NCBI RefSeq assembly: GCF_048771995.1
Contig: NC_133044.1
Location: forward strand, 1,198,001 to 1,262,000
DNA length: 64,000 nt
Origin: Taeniopygia guttata
Lineage: Eukaryota; Chordata; Aves; Passeriformes; Estrildidae
Direction of reading: 5' to 3'
The notes below the pieces were generated by a model, which had not been told where the DNA came from, did not search any database, and was given only the letters and a program-made list of their open reading frames with translations. The position numbers were made by a program, and so were the translations under genes. Below are positions 54,301 through 64,000 of the stretch, piece after piece; position 1 is the first letter of the stretch; each line of letters begins with the position of its first letter.

Positions 54301-56548
54301 TCTCCCACCCTTTGCCTATCTTTAACCTGAGCATGTGTGTGGCTGGTGGCCTGAATTCCACGGTTTGGTTAACCTTAATATCCCATTTTGTACTGCTCTG
54401 CCATATTGTTGGCTCAAAAAAAAAAAGCCCCAAAAAGAGAAAACCAGCTGCCCTTTTTTGCTGAGGCAATACCAGGGAGTCCAGGCCAATGAGCCCTGCT
54501 GCAGCCACCTCCCCAGGGCTGGCTGGGAGAGCTCCCTCCCACAGCTGCACAAACACCTGCAGGTCCTGTTTGCCTTCCCCTTTGGATTGGGAATGTGCAG
54601 CTCAAGAATTCCTTCCTTTGTAGCTGAGGCCTTTTGAAAGACTCTGAGTGTTATAAATTGGTGCTGGTGGGGATGGCAGATCCATCCTGACAGCTCTGAT
54701 GGTTGTCACCCTGCCACGCCACGTGAATGCTGCCTCTTGGTGCTCGGTAATTCTTGTCATGAAACTTTCTCAGGCAATGAAGATGCCTAAAAGTTCCTGT
54801 CTGCTCTCTTCAGCCAGATGAAAATTCCCTGGATTTCTCTTCCTGCATGCTGCGCCCCGGGATTAAGAATGCCCAGGACCTTGCCTGTGGAGTGTGTCTC
54901 CTAAACGTGGATTCCAGAAGCAAAGTAAGTGTGTGGTGCTTGAACTCCTTCTGAATTTACAGTTTGGGCTTCCCTTTGTAGAATCCCAGGCTGGTCTGGG
55001 TTGGAAGGGACCTTAAAGCCCATCCAGTGCCCCCTGGGCCCACACCTCCCACTGTGCCAGGCTCTCCAGCCTGGCCTTGGACACTTCCAGGGGTGGGGAT
55101 ACAGGAAAAATCTTCATGGTTATAATTTCTAAACTCTGACCTGTAGATGGGTCTCAATAAAATCTTATAATGGAATGTCCAGTGTTCCTTGGGCTTTGGT
55201 GTGGCACAGCTGTGGAGAAAGGGTTGAGTTTAATTGTTGGTAATGGGCAAGAAGCAGAGATGCTAAGATTTAAAAATACATACTGTTTTTTTAACAAATG
55301 AAAATCTTTTAATGACTTTTTTTCATGAAATGGCTCACCAGAGGGGACTGTTGCCATGAGCAGAGCTGGGAGGGACTCCCAGGACATGTGCAGAGTTGTG
55401 CCAACCAGTTAAAACTAGAGGCACTTTTCCTGACTTTTTTTGGTTTCAACGTTATTTCAGAAAGAAGAGAAACCTGTGGAAGAACTTCCCAAAAAAGTAT
55501 GGCTCTGTAAAAAAACATTCTTTCTAGACTCATTCTTCTTGAGTGTGGAAGGCTGAGCTGCTAATGGGCTCTCAGCTGTCATTCTCAATTGTACCAATCA
55601 TTAATCCTCTTCTCCAGTCATGTTTTGTGGCCGTTAACTCTTGATCTGATCAACTAACATGCTCCAGAGCCTCCCCCTGTCTGTCTGCATGCCTGTACCT
55701 TGTGCCCAGCTCTCTGGTTTTGTGCTCCTTCTGTTGTGTGGTAGAAAATCCCCGAGTTGCTGAGTTTGTGCTGCCTGGGTGTCTGGAGCAAGAGAGGGGG
55801 GGATTTCAGGGGCTTTGTGCTAGAAATATTGACTTTTGGCTTTGTGCAGCAGGCAGTGGCATTTTTAGAAATCTCTGCAGGAAATCCAGGGTGTGGAGAG
55901 CAGGGCTGGGATATTTTTTTAAAATAGAGAGCTGTGAGGCATTGGAAAATATCTCCTAGCAACAAACAGCGAGGTGGTTTCAGCCTGTTCATGGCTTCAC
56001 ACGCTCAGAGGCTCCTATTGTAAAGCAGCTTCAATTAACAGGGGGAAGTAGATCAAATTCTACCTGAAGTAACACTAATAGCAAGAATTGCACCTGCCTA
56101 ACCCACAGCCAGGCTGGAGCCAGGGAAATAAATGCAGGAGCTGTCTGCTGGCAGGCAGGACAAGCTTCTCCTGCGGTAGGGAGGTGGAACAGAACCAGAA
56201 GGTGCAGGGAGCAAGGTGAGTGAGCTGCCAGGGCTCCCTTCCTGCAGGTCTGGGTTGGCTCAGCTGTGGTGGCTGGAGGTTTTGTCCCCCTGCAGCTGAA
56301 ATCCAATGGAGTTGATGGGGTGGAGCGCTCAGGGCAGAGTCCTGTGCTGTTTCCCACTCTGGGTTTAGACCCTGGAGGGGATCAGGCCGTCACACTTGTT
56401 CCAATTCTTCTTGCAGGCCTTTAATTCCGAGACAGATAACTTCAAGCTGGCATATGGAGGGCACCAGTACCACGCCAGCTGTGCCAACTTCTGGATCAAC
56501 TGCGTGGAGCCCAAACCCCCGGGTCTCATCCTGCCAGACCTGCTCTGA
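24318..56548 (+). CDS. SYNRG: SYNRG, gamma-synergin (AP-1 gamma-ear-binding protein with EH domain)
   Basis: Twenty-three coding exons: 24318-24388, 27800-27840, 29165-29283, 30210-30340, 30602-30707, 30971-31082, 32206-32496, 33205-33432, 34857-34934, 35646-35842, 36581-36865, 37600-37727, 39690-39808, 40003-40065, 41494-42438, 49158-49757, 50112-50275, 50965-51018, 51689-51785, 52058-52206, 54814-54924, 55461-55496, 56417-56548. All phases close; total 4,257 bases (1,418 aa; human canonical about 1,314). Seen in order: a Gly/Ala-rich start, a Met/Gln/Pro-rich stretch, a charged coiled coil (about 110-155, FLEEERKRRQFEEQKQKLR), an EH domain (about 380-475, LMSSGLPRETLGQIWALANR), nine acidic phenylalanine motifs of DFxDF type, and a conserved C-terminal domain ending KPPGLILPDLL. 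From family knowledge it recruits to AP-1 at the trans-Golgi network and endosomes, and its EH domain binds SCAMP1. It is complete, with no break seen. Confidence 0.97.
24588..24870 (+). repeat. Degenerate G/T-rich minisatellite in SYNRG intron 1
   Basis: Loosely repeated GGTCTCAGGTG, GGTCCCAGGTG and GGGTGGGATGTGGGG segments of about 25-35 bp. It lies just downstream of the CpG island, so G-rich repeats flank the SYNRG start on both sides. Copies are too diverged for an exact count. Confidence 0.6.
24871..27799 (+). other. SYNRG: SYNRG intron 1, remainder
   Basis: AT-rich unique sequence. No exon, RNA gene or clear transposon is recognised. A pure G tract lies at 27360-27373. Confidence 0.5.
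27360..27373 (+). repeat. Poly(G) tract, 14 bases
   Basis: An uninterrupted run of 14 G in an AT-rich intron (SYNRG intron 1). It is length-variable in principle and may be an assembly weak point. Confidence 0.85.
35894..36101 (+). repeat. 104-bp tandem duplication in SYNRG intron 10
   Basis: Two head-to-tail copies, 35894-35997 and 35998-36101, starting TGCAAAACACTGCTTCTGGT and TGTAAAACACTGCTTCTGGT. They differ at about nine positions by eye (roughly 9%). The duplication lies 50 bp after the EH-domain exon and adds no coding sequence. Confidence 0.9.
36179..36400 (+). mobile_element. CR1 LINE 3' fragment
   Basis: Forward CR1 wording: GACAAGAATATGTGGCCTCA, GGGGCTGCCCAGGGAGGTGG, GGACTCAATGGCCTTGAAGG, CTTTTCCTACCTCTGTGTGG. 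It lies in SYNRG intron 10, downstream of the 104-bp duplication. Confidence 0.85.
38183..38340 (-). mobile_element. CR1 LINE 3' fragment
   Basis: The + strand reads AATGCTTTGGTTTGGAAGGG, ACATTAAAGATCAGCAGTTC and GCAGCCTGGCCTTGGGCACT. This is the reverse complement of a CR1 tail, in SYNRG intron 12. Confidence 0.82.
42439..49157 (+). other. SYNRG: SYNRG intron 15, largest intron (6.7 kb)
   Basis: This intron separates the two largest exons. It is mostly AT-rich unique sequence. A poly(A) run of 16 lies at 47042-47057. GC-richer stretches at about 46,310-46,450 and 47,210-48,420 carry open frames but no family I recognise. A small CpG-bearing open segment at 48542-48617 is listed separately. 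Confidence 0.5.
48542..48617 (+). other. Unassigned open segment with a 3' splice-like start in SYNRG intron 15
   Basis: After CCCTGTCAG the frame reads GTWKFDESAVQHCRSPDK, then LKQDF and a stop. It holds several CpGs (GACGAGTCGGCCG) in a CpG-poor intron, which is typical of coding sequence. However, exon 15 ends in phase 1 and this frame would need phase 2, and no good donor follows. It could be an alternative terminal exon, an exon remnant, or chance. Confidence 0.2.
54979..55102 (-). mobile_element. CR1 LINE 3' fragment
   Basis: The + strand reads GGTCTGGGTTGGAAGGGACC, TTAAAGCCCATCCAGTGCCC and CTGGCCTTGGACACTTCCAG. This is the reverse complement of a CR1 tail. It lies in SYNRG intron 21, about 55 bp past the donor. 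Confidence 0.87.
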
Positions 56549-59525
56549 GAGCAGCTGCCCTGCAGCTGAGCTCTGGGTGCCATCGTGCAGGACTCGGGGT
56601 GACTGCTCTGCTGGAGAGGCTGCAGCTGGGCTCAGGCTTTCAAACCTTTGGGGTTGAGTTTTGGTCCAAAAATCAACGGATTAAAGCCGCTGTTACAGAT
56701 GGTGAAGAATTCACTTGTAATGGCCGAGGTTTCAGGAATAACTGGAAAATATGTGGTATGGCAAAAAAAAAAAAAGGGCATTTTGGTCTTTCTGAAGATG
56801 AAAACGTTATCCTGTGTAAAAGCAGCCTGGTAACCATGTGCATAAACCTGGGAGAGGCCAGCATGGAGCTTCCCAGAGAACCTGGAATGCTGGGCTGATT
56901 TGCATAGAAACAACCACTTAAATACTTGAAGTCTGTATTTGCAAGCAAATCTTTTCCTTAACGTTTTTGGGACACAGACCTTGATGTTATTTAAGTATTT
57001 GCTGCTGTGATATCACAGCACATGAGTCACAGCAGCATCCAGGCAGAATGAATTATTGACTCAGAAGGAGAAGCTGCTGGGTGTTTGTGCTTCAAGTTGT
57101 GCTGGGTGCAGAACTGGTTAGTGCTGGAAGGTGAGGACTGGGAAACTGCTATAATTCTCCTGTGCTGTGTGGATTCTGTAGTGCAGGCAGCTGGAGTTTA
57201 AAACTCAGTCTTTGTTGTAAATACAAACTTCCCTGGCTGTGTCCTGAGCTCCAGGCAGGGTTTTGTCTCTGCTGACCTTTTGGGAGCTGTGTGGCTGCAG
57301 CGCTGCTGAACGCTGGACTCTGCTGGTGCAGCACATCTGCTGCTGTGGAGATTCTTTCCCTTTTTTGGCTGTGGAGATGCTGTTCTGATGGGATGGGAGG
57401 GCTGTGTGTGACTCCTGCAGTCTGCTGCTACCTGTAGCAACGTGTTGTGTTCCTGTGACTCAGAGCTGGCAGCACAAGGTGGCTCCTGCAGCAGGGAGTG
57501 AGATTTAACAGCCAAAGGGATTTAACCCTGGAATTTGGTGGTCTCAGCAGGCTGTGTTTGAAGCAGGCATTGTGTCCCTGCTGGTTGGTGGCTTTTGGAG
57601 GTGCCTCTGGACAGGTTTGTGTCACAGACTCGCACTAAATGTTACCTGTACATCCAAAGCACCAGGTTCCTCCTTCAGATCCAGTATCCAGAGGACTGTG
57701 CAGTCGATGGAGTGCTGGATTTTAAACCTGGGGGAGCTTCATGGTGTTACAAGAGACATCCCATGGCCCTGTCTAGGTCTGCAGGGCGTGTAAATCCATA
57801 GGGCACAACTTTCTCCTTAATTCTTTGGCTTAGTCTCTCAGATCTGTTCCTTCCCTCCAGAGAGCTCAACAGCTTCTCCAAGTTAATCCTTCCCCCATTA
57901 CAAGTACCTGACACTGACCTGTGGTTATTTGCTGAAACAGAAATTACAATGAGGAGAACGATGCTTTGTATTTAAAAAACAAACAGGCTTAGTTAAACAA
58001 AACTATTAATTAGCCCAAATGAAAGAATCTTGGCTCAGAGGTGTCTGGCTCCTTCCTTACACCAATTACCATAAATCTCCTTGCTGCCTCAAATTAGCTC
58101 ATTCATGAAATAAAGCACCGTGTGCCTCCAGCTGCAGCTGATCCAGAGGCAGATTTCCCGGGCTGTGCTTCCCACATCCTGCCCAGCAATTACCAAAAAA
58201 GCAGGGAAACAACTCCTTGCTTCCCTCCCTTTCCTTTATTAGGTGGAAGAGAGCTCCAGCACCACAGCTTGTGCCCACAGCCCCTGTTTTCCAGCACAGT
58301 GAGGCTGTTGTGCCCCTCACCAGTGCTCCCACGGGAGTTTGGGGACCGGGAGCCACTGGCAGGAGAGGCTGGTGCTGAGGGAATGCTGTACTGGGAAAAG
58401 GGAGTTTACTGTCAGCCACCACAGCTCCCCAACACTTTGCTAGAGAGGAATTTTTTTCCCCTAATTGAAAGAAAATGCCACAAATAAGAGGCCATGGTGT
58501 GAAATTTGAAGCACCAGCTGTATTGTCACAGGAGCATCTTCCATGCTGGTTTTTCTGTCCCTGTCACCAGGTGAGGCCCTCCCTGAGCTGCAGCCGTTTC
58601 TTTTGGCCCATAAAAAAGGAAAGGAATGGACATTTACAATTCCAGCTGCAGCAGAGCTCACTGAAGGGGGACACTGCTGCTCTCCTGCCCCCACAGCAGG
58701 ACAGCAGCAGGTCCATCCCTGTCCTGTGGGGCAGGCAGGGCTCTGCTCCCAGCCATGGGAACCCAGGGAAGTCCCCTGGGTGAAACTGCTCGAGGAGGAT
58801 CAGCTGCAGATCCCAGTCTGCCAGTGACTCACGGAGCATTCTGCATCCTCTCGATGTTGTTGCCAGCCAAAGCCCAGTGTCCTTCCAAGCTGTATCCAAG
58901 GTGACAGGATTGTCACAGCCCACCTTCCCCGCTGCCTTCCCTTTGCTTGTGTCCAATTTCAGACCTGTAACTCCTTTTCCTGCATGGATTCTCTCACTGG
59001 AGAAGAGAAACGAGATTTTCTTTGGTTTTTTATCTACGTGTAGATAGATAAAAGGGGCTGCCTTGGCGTGACCTGTGGAAAGTGGAGTTTCTGTCTCTGT
59101 GTGTACGTTTGGACTTCTGAGGAATTATTTGCTCGGTTATTTAATGTATTTAAATGGCTTTATTTAATGGCTTAACCCCGTTGTGTTCCTGGTGCTGCCC
59201 TGCCCTGGCAGCTCCTCCCTGCTGCTGGGGCTGCTCCAGCCTTTCCCCTGCTCCTGGGTTGGGCTGTGAGTCCTGCAGCCCCTCGGGGTCACTGTGCCCC
59301 GGGCACTGCCCCCTCCTGCACTCCGAGGACCTTTCCTCGCTGGCAGCAGCTGCTCCTGGCTGGGTTGGTGGGAGCAGCTCCTCCCTGCAGTCCCTGCAGG
59401 CTGTGGGTGAAGGTCACCAGGAGCTCGTGGGCACCCACGGACCGCTCCGAGTCCCGTCAGTGCACTGGGAATCATCAACTTGAAACAAAACCGGCCTTTC
59501 CAATAAAAGCTGCTATTGTACAAAC
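56549..59525 (+). other. SYNRG: SYNRG 3' UTR (probable extent)
   Basis: About 3 kb of sequence from the stop codon to the AATAAA at 59502-59507, which is followed by a GT-rich stretch (GCACCTGTGTTT). A second AATAAA at 59859-59864 may extend it. It includes a 13-A run near 56,763. No further coding exon is evident. Confidence 0.6.
59502..59507 (+). terminator. SYNRG: SYNRG poly(A) signal AATAAA
   Basis: First strong canonical hexamer after the SYNRG stop with a downstream GU-rich element. The alternative is 59859-59864. Confidence 0.5.
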
Positions 59526-59885
59526 TGCTGCTTTGGATTTACTTTGAGTTCTGCACCTGTGTTTAATTCCAGTTGTCAATGTTAAAATAGGAATGTCATC
59601 ATTTTATGAAGAAGAGCAATCAGAAAACTTCTCTTTCTATTGTGTTTCTTCTCCTGCCCTCTGGGCAAATGTTATTTTTCTTCCGGAAGTGGTTTTGTGA
59701 TTATTAGTTGGAGCTGTTTGGGTTTGTGCTGTGCTGGAGTTGCTGCTGATATTTTAAATCCAGTGAGAATAAGTGTTATTAATTGACTTTAGTACCTTGT
59801 TTACTCCCTTAATTCCTGCAATGATTTATAAATCCTCTGTTGAGATTCAAACCTGTTCAATAAAAAGCTCGTTTCATATCTGACC

Positions 59886-60865
59886 AGCCTGGGAAGCTGA
59901 AATATTTACATCATGTAGGTGGAACCTGCTCTGTGCCTGGGATGGGGAAGGTGTCTCACCAAATACTGGAAGATATAAAATATTTTCCAGACAATTAAGA
60001 TGCCATTTGGAAAAGCCTGTGGGGAGCAGGAGAAGGAGTGTTCCTCTCAAAGCCAGTGGGTGTGCTCAGAGCAATCCAAGCCAAACCAGGGCTCTTTTTT
60101 CTTTGGTTTCTGTACATTTGAGAATGGAGAAAAAAATGGATTTTGAGGGGGAAAACACTTGTGTAAAATCTTTTGCTGTAGTGAATACAAGAGGAGCTTT
60201 TGCAGTGAAATCCCCACAAGCACTTAGACTGTAATATAACCTTGAATGGGGATTTCAGGTGAATTGTTTCCTCATGTATTTTATTAGGCAATTTCACTTT
60301 TTATAGGTCTAACTTCCCCTTGTGTTTAAAGCCAGCCCTTGGTGCCTTCTTGGCTGAATATCAGCGTCTCCCTCTCCCCTCAGTCCTCAGGCAGTGTGTG
60401 CATAAAATCTAAAGAATAATTCAAAGTGGAGAATTTTTAACCTTCCATTTTTCTATACCAAAAATGCTGTTAAACCCTACTTTGCCCATTTTTAGGTAAA
60501 GTTTAATTTTGTGAGCATATTTCAGTTTTTAGCATTTTTTCCCTTTAAAATGTCATGTGTTGGAACATCTCCAGACCAGTGATTAATCTTTATTTTCACT
60601 CTCTAGTTCCTTGCTTACCATTTCCCTGGCTGCAGTTTAATTCCTGATAAATGTGGGAGGTGAGTCTCCTGTGTTTGCCTGCCACTGGAACTGGGATCCA
60701 GCAATGCTGGGAGCAGCTGATGGCAAACATCACCTTTATTTAGTGGGGCCAAACTCATCTAGAAAAGCAGGAGAAAACATCCTTCAGCACCACTGTTTAA
60801 AGGCACTGCTGGGCCTCAGGCTGCTGCTGGAGCTCCGTTAGCATCGTTTGGAACAGGAAACCAAC
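59886..60865. other. SYNRG-DUSP14 tail-to-tail spacer
   Basis: About 1 kb of AT-rich sequence between the two converging 3' ends. I see no gene or named repeat. Confidence 0.5.
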
Positions 60866-60883
60866 ACATGTTCTGGTTTAATC

Positions 60884-60889
60884 TTTATT
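60884..60889 (-). terminator. DUSP14: DUSP14 distal poly(A) signal
   Basis: AATAAA on the - strand with a GU-rich downstream element about 15-20 bases further on. Use of the distal rather than the proximal signals is inference. Confidence 0.45.
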
Positions 60890-61257
60890 GATTTTTTTTT
60901 TTACAAGTATAGAATCTCATTTAAATCAGACAGCGATGGCAGCAATCTGCCTGCTCCTCCTCCAGAGGCAACAGAAACTCTGGTGCCTTCTCAGGAGCGG
61001 GGCTCTCCTGGGCTGCAGTCACACTCCAAGGAAGTGAGCCTGACTCCGCACAGTCCTGCCCCTGGAGCCACGGGAAGGCTTCTCCCAGGGCAGGGCTGGG
61101 GCTGGAGTCGCTCCTGGCACACTCTGAGCGAGGCCAGGCCTCTGTCACCCACCCTGGGGACAGACAGGAGCAACCCTGGAATGCAGCATAACCTTGGGGA
61201 CGGAATGGAGAGAGGCAGGAATGGGCTAAGGCAGGTCCAGAGCGGAGCCAGAGCTGA

Positions 61258-61462
61258 GGAGCCCAGGGGATTCACCCTGTCCTGGCTGAGGAACCCAGGG
61301 AATTCACCCTGTCCTGGCTGCAGGGATGCTGGCATAGCCCAGCTAAGGAACTCAGGGCATTCACCCTGTCCTGGCTGCAGGGATGCTGGCACAGCCCAGG
61401 TGAAGAACCCAGGGAATTCACCCTGTCCTGGCTGCAGGGATGCTGGCACACACAGCCCAGCA
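61258..61462 (+). repeat. 57-bp minisatellite in the DUSP14 3' UTR region
   Basis: The core TTCACCCTGTCCTGGCTGCA recurs at 61303, 61360 and 61417 (exact 57-bp period), with a shorter copy at 61271. Each unit also contains GGGATGCTGGCA. As 57 is a multiple of 3, both strands show open frames with a 19-residue period. They have no start context or family match, and I treat them as non-coding. Confidence 0.88.
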
Positions 61463-62313
61463 GGGGACACACACACATTCCTGAGCGTCTCTTTGGCTGC
61501 CCAGTGGCATCAACCCTCTCGCTTCTGCCTCGAGCCACATCTAGACAAGATCTGTCAACTTTCCACCCACAAAACACACCAGCATTTTCCAGTAGTTGGA
61601 AGTGTATTCCAAGACTATTGCCCTGGTATGGAATGAATGAAAAAGGATCTTGTATTTATTTGATTTGAATTGCTCAATTTTTATTTTACTTGTGGCCGAC
61701 ACGGACTGATTCAATCTTGTTGGTTTTTTTCCCTTTTTTTCCCCCTAACTTTGAATACGATTAAGAGCTGACTAAAGATCTCAAACACTATATACTGAGA
61801 GTCACTACGGATGTTAAAGAAAACACCAGCACCACAGCCCCTGTATTCCTGCCTCCCTGGTGCTTGGAAAACCTGCTGCTGTGGAGCAGGCCCCACTGGT
61901 GCTGCTCCTGAGCCACTACAGGGTTTTGCAAGGAAGCAAACAAGCTAGCAGAAAATATCCAGGCTACTACTGCACACTTGGGACATCCGCTCTGCCCAGT
62001 GCCCCTTAGGCTCTTCCCTGGAGGATCCTAATAAACTTGACTAAATAAAAGAAAAAAAATATGGAGGCTTAATGGAAGGAATAAACTTATAATGAGACCT
62101 GGTTTTGCTAAATCGGAGATGCAGATGGGAAATCCCCATAGAGAAAAATGCTTTGAAGGGAATTGTTGGCCTTGCAGGTTAGTGAGGTGAGAATTGAGGT
62201 TCTGCTGTATGGTAAAGAACCAAAGTTGGCCGTAGAAGGAGAAGGGACCGTCTCCAGGCTGGTGGACTCGGAAGAGCGCGTCCCTCCCGTTGTGCTTCCC
62301 GTCTGCGGTCCCA

Positions 62314-62910
62314 TTAAATTCCCCAGTAAGGCATCAGGGGTCTCCTCTCTCTCTCGTAAACGTCTGGGATGATGCCATAGGGCGTCTGTACCATTTTAAC
62401 CGTGGTCTTCCCAAAGAGCTTCCTCTCGTAGTCTATCAGCTGCCTCCAGAAGCCCACGTTGGGCCGGATCACGGGGCGCCGCGACTTGACCCAGTTGTAG
62501 GCCTCGAAGAGGGAGACCTTGTGGTACTTCATGAGGAAGGCGATGCAGAGCGTGGCCGACCTGCTGACGCCGGCGGCGCAGTGCACCAGCGTGGCGCCGT
62601 GCTTCCGCGCCACGCTGTGGATCTTGTCGGCCACGCTGTCGAAGTACAGCGAGATGGGGGCGTTGGGCATGTCGGCCAAAGGCACTTTGACGTACTCGAA
62701 CTGGGGCCAGTTGAAGTTGGGGATCTCGATGGTGGCGTTGATGATGCAGGTGATGCCCCGCGACAGCAGCAGGTGCCGGTTGGAGGCGACGCTGCCCCGG
62801 CTCAGGTACAGCGAGGGCGTGATCTGGGCGATGCCCCCCAGGGCACCTTCGGAGAGCATTCGCGGAGCCATCAGAGTTCTCGGCAGGGAGTTGTGGCTTC
62901 TGGAGGTCAT
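62314..62910 (-). CDS. DUSP14: DUSP14 (MKP6), atypical dual-specificity phosphatase
   Basis: A single uninterrupted 198-codon frame, the same length as human DUSP14 as I recall it, from MTSRSHNSLPRTLMAPRM to LMPYWGI-stop. The dual-specificity phosphatase domain spans about residues 25-165, with the general acid D80 (PLADMP) and the signature HCAAGVSRS holding nucleophile C111 and R117. As in other atypical DUSPs there is no MAP-kinase-docking CH2 domain. From family knowledge it dephosphorylates MAP kinases and TAK1/TAB1 and dampens T-cell signalling through CD28. The whole CDS lies in one exon, as in mammals. The CDS is GC-rich next to an AT-rich 3' UTR. All catalytic residues are intact. 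Confidence 0.98.
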   Translation of the reverse strand: MTSRSHNSLPRTLMAPRMLSEGALGGIAQITPSLYLSRGSVASNRHLLLSRGITCIINATIEIPNFNWPQFEYVKVPLADMPNAPISLYFDSVADKIHSVARKHGATLVHCAAGVSRSATLCIAFLMKYHKVSLFEAYNWVKSRRPVIRPNVGFWRQLIDYERKLFGKTTVKMVQTPYGIIPDVYERERRPLMPYWGI

Positions 62911-63028
62911 GGAGGATCTTGGCGCTCAGGCTTCCATCATGGGAAGAGAGCCAAGGGGATGTGCAGCCAAGGGAGGGATTGTCTGGCCTGGTGGCAGCAG
63001 GACAGCGAGAGCTCCCGCTGCTTAGTCA
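62911..63028 (-). other. DUSP14: DUSP14 5' UTR part of the coding exon
   Basis: On the - strand a good acceptor (CTTGTGTTTTGCAG) ends at 63029, so the coding exon probably starts at 63028 and carries 118 bases of 5' UTR before the ATG. Confidence 0.6.
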
Positions 63029-64000
63029 CTGCAAAACACAAGTGAGGAACATGAGCGGGGAGCCGTCCCTCACCCGTGCCCGTGCCAGGCAACAGGAAAG
63101 CCCAGCTCGCCCTGCTGTGGCCTGGCAAAGCTCCCTGGGGAGTGTGGGGCTGGGCTCAGTGCTCATTACTGCTGTCCCCCAGGCACTGCCTGGACAGATG
63201 GCAACAACAAAATCTTCCAGCCTAATTAACTCCAATTACTCGCCAAGGGTTTACCTGTGGGCCCGGACAGCATCTCACCCGGACCAGCACGTGGAGGAGG
63301 AGCTGCACCTTTTCCATACTTAAACACAGCAGCCTCACAGCTGGCCACAGTTCAAAGGGATGGTGAGGAACAGCAGATGCCAGCAATTTCCAGCACCTCT
63401 CCCCAGTGCCACCCTTCTCCTTTTTAGGTGTAGGAAAGGCCCCGCCAAAGCAGATCAACAGAGGAAAATGGCTCATTAGGAAAGGCTGTGAGTCACGTCC
63501 ATCCCCATCAGTCATCGGCTCTCACGGAAGCAGGGGAAGTGTGGAAAGAGTGACCTGGTTATGTCAGAAGCTGGGAGTAAAACCCAGGAGCAGGGGCTGG
63601 GACAGGGGAGGCTCTTGTCCTGCTTTAGTGCCTGACTAATGCTTGGCACAGAGACACGCTCTGCCGAGGCCTGGGATCGCCCACGGGCCTGGAGGGTCCC
63701 TGCCTGGACTCCCTCTGCTCCTTTGGGGCACCTCCAAAGCCAGGGGAGAAGCTGCAGGCAAGGGAACGAGCCCTGGAGTATCAATAATTTGGCAGTCTGT
63801 GTGTTCTCTGTTTGGAGAAGGGCATGGGAAAGGCTCCAGTCTGTGCAGCCTGGGGAGTCCCTGCCCAGGTACCTCTGAGCCCACCCTGGTGGCACTGGCA
63901 GAGCTGAGGGGACTTGGGGGATGCTCGGGGGCCTTGAGGACAGGAATCTGTCCCTCCAGCAATTCCTAATTATGTTAAGAGGGTCCTTTAAAGGGCTGTG
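63029..64000 (-). other. DUSP14: DUSP14 5' intron (partial)
   Basis: Sequence upstream of the coding exon on the - strand. No further exon, CpG island or promoter is seen before the window end, so the DUSP14 promoter is expected beyond 64,000. Confidence 0.5.

Larger units (their letters stand above)
60866..62313 (-). other. DUSP14: DUSP14 3' UTR (probable extent)
   Basis: Sequence downstream of the DUSP14 stop on the - strand. Candidate poly(A) signals (TTTATT on the + strand) lie at 61680-61685, 61655-61660 and 60884-60889. The last is followed by a GU-rich element (TGTGTTGG on the - strand), so a long UTR of about 1.4 kb is likely, with a shorter form possible. Confidence 0.55.

Noticed and set aside
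60848-61636. 262-codon + strand frame and 161-codon - strand frame over the 57-bp repeat
   Set aside because: Repeat period is a multiple of three, which keeps frames open; overlaps the DUSP14 3' UTR and shows no known domain.

Overview
The window is vertebrate nuclear DNA, almost certainly from a bird and most likely a songbird. The evidence is CR1 LINE tails of avian type, a class II LTR of the type common in passerines, compact introns, GC-rich minisatellites, and four genes in a conserved order: HNF1B, DDX52, SYNRG, DUSP14. From memory this is the same order and relative orientation as human 17q12. No database was searched; identities rest on protein sequence recognised by eye and on splice sites whose reading frames close exactly.

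Layout. Positions 1-9,106 hold the 3' half of HNF1B on the + strand: the last five coding exons, which encode the C-terminal transactivation domain and end in CPLQAW. The POU and homeobox exons lie before the window. A GC-rich intergenic region with two minisatellites and several AT-rich blocks follows to about 16.3 kb. A probable solo LTR fossil (about 16,338-16,631) lies next to the DDX52 CpG promoter, which carries a perfect palindromic RFX X-box. DDX52 (16,884-22,205, +, 15 coding exons, 615 aa) is a complete DEAD-box helicase of the Rok1 family. About 0.9 kb of G-rich minisatellite separates its 3' end from the SYNRG promoter. SYNRG (24,318-56,548, +, 23 coding exons, about 1,418 aa) is complete and encodes gamma-synergin, the AP-1 adaptor partner with an EH domain. 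DUSP14 (62,314-62,910, -, intronless CDS, 198 aa) faces SYNRG tail to tail, and its 5' non-coding part continues to the window end.

The genes are functionally unrelated: a developmental transcription factor, a ribosome-biogenesis helicase, a clathrin-adaptor accessory protein and a MAP-kinase/TAK1-type phosphatase. The neighbourhood is a block of conserved synteny, not an operon-like system. I found no new multi-gene system. The points most worth a second look are the repeat block at the SYNRG promoter, the LTR/X-box arrangement at DDX52, an unexplained open segment in the largest SYNRG intron, and repeats within the DUSP14 3' UTR.
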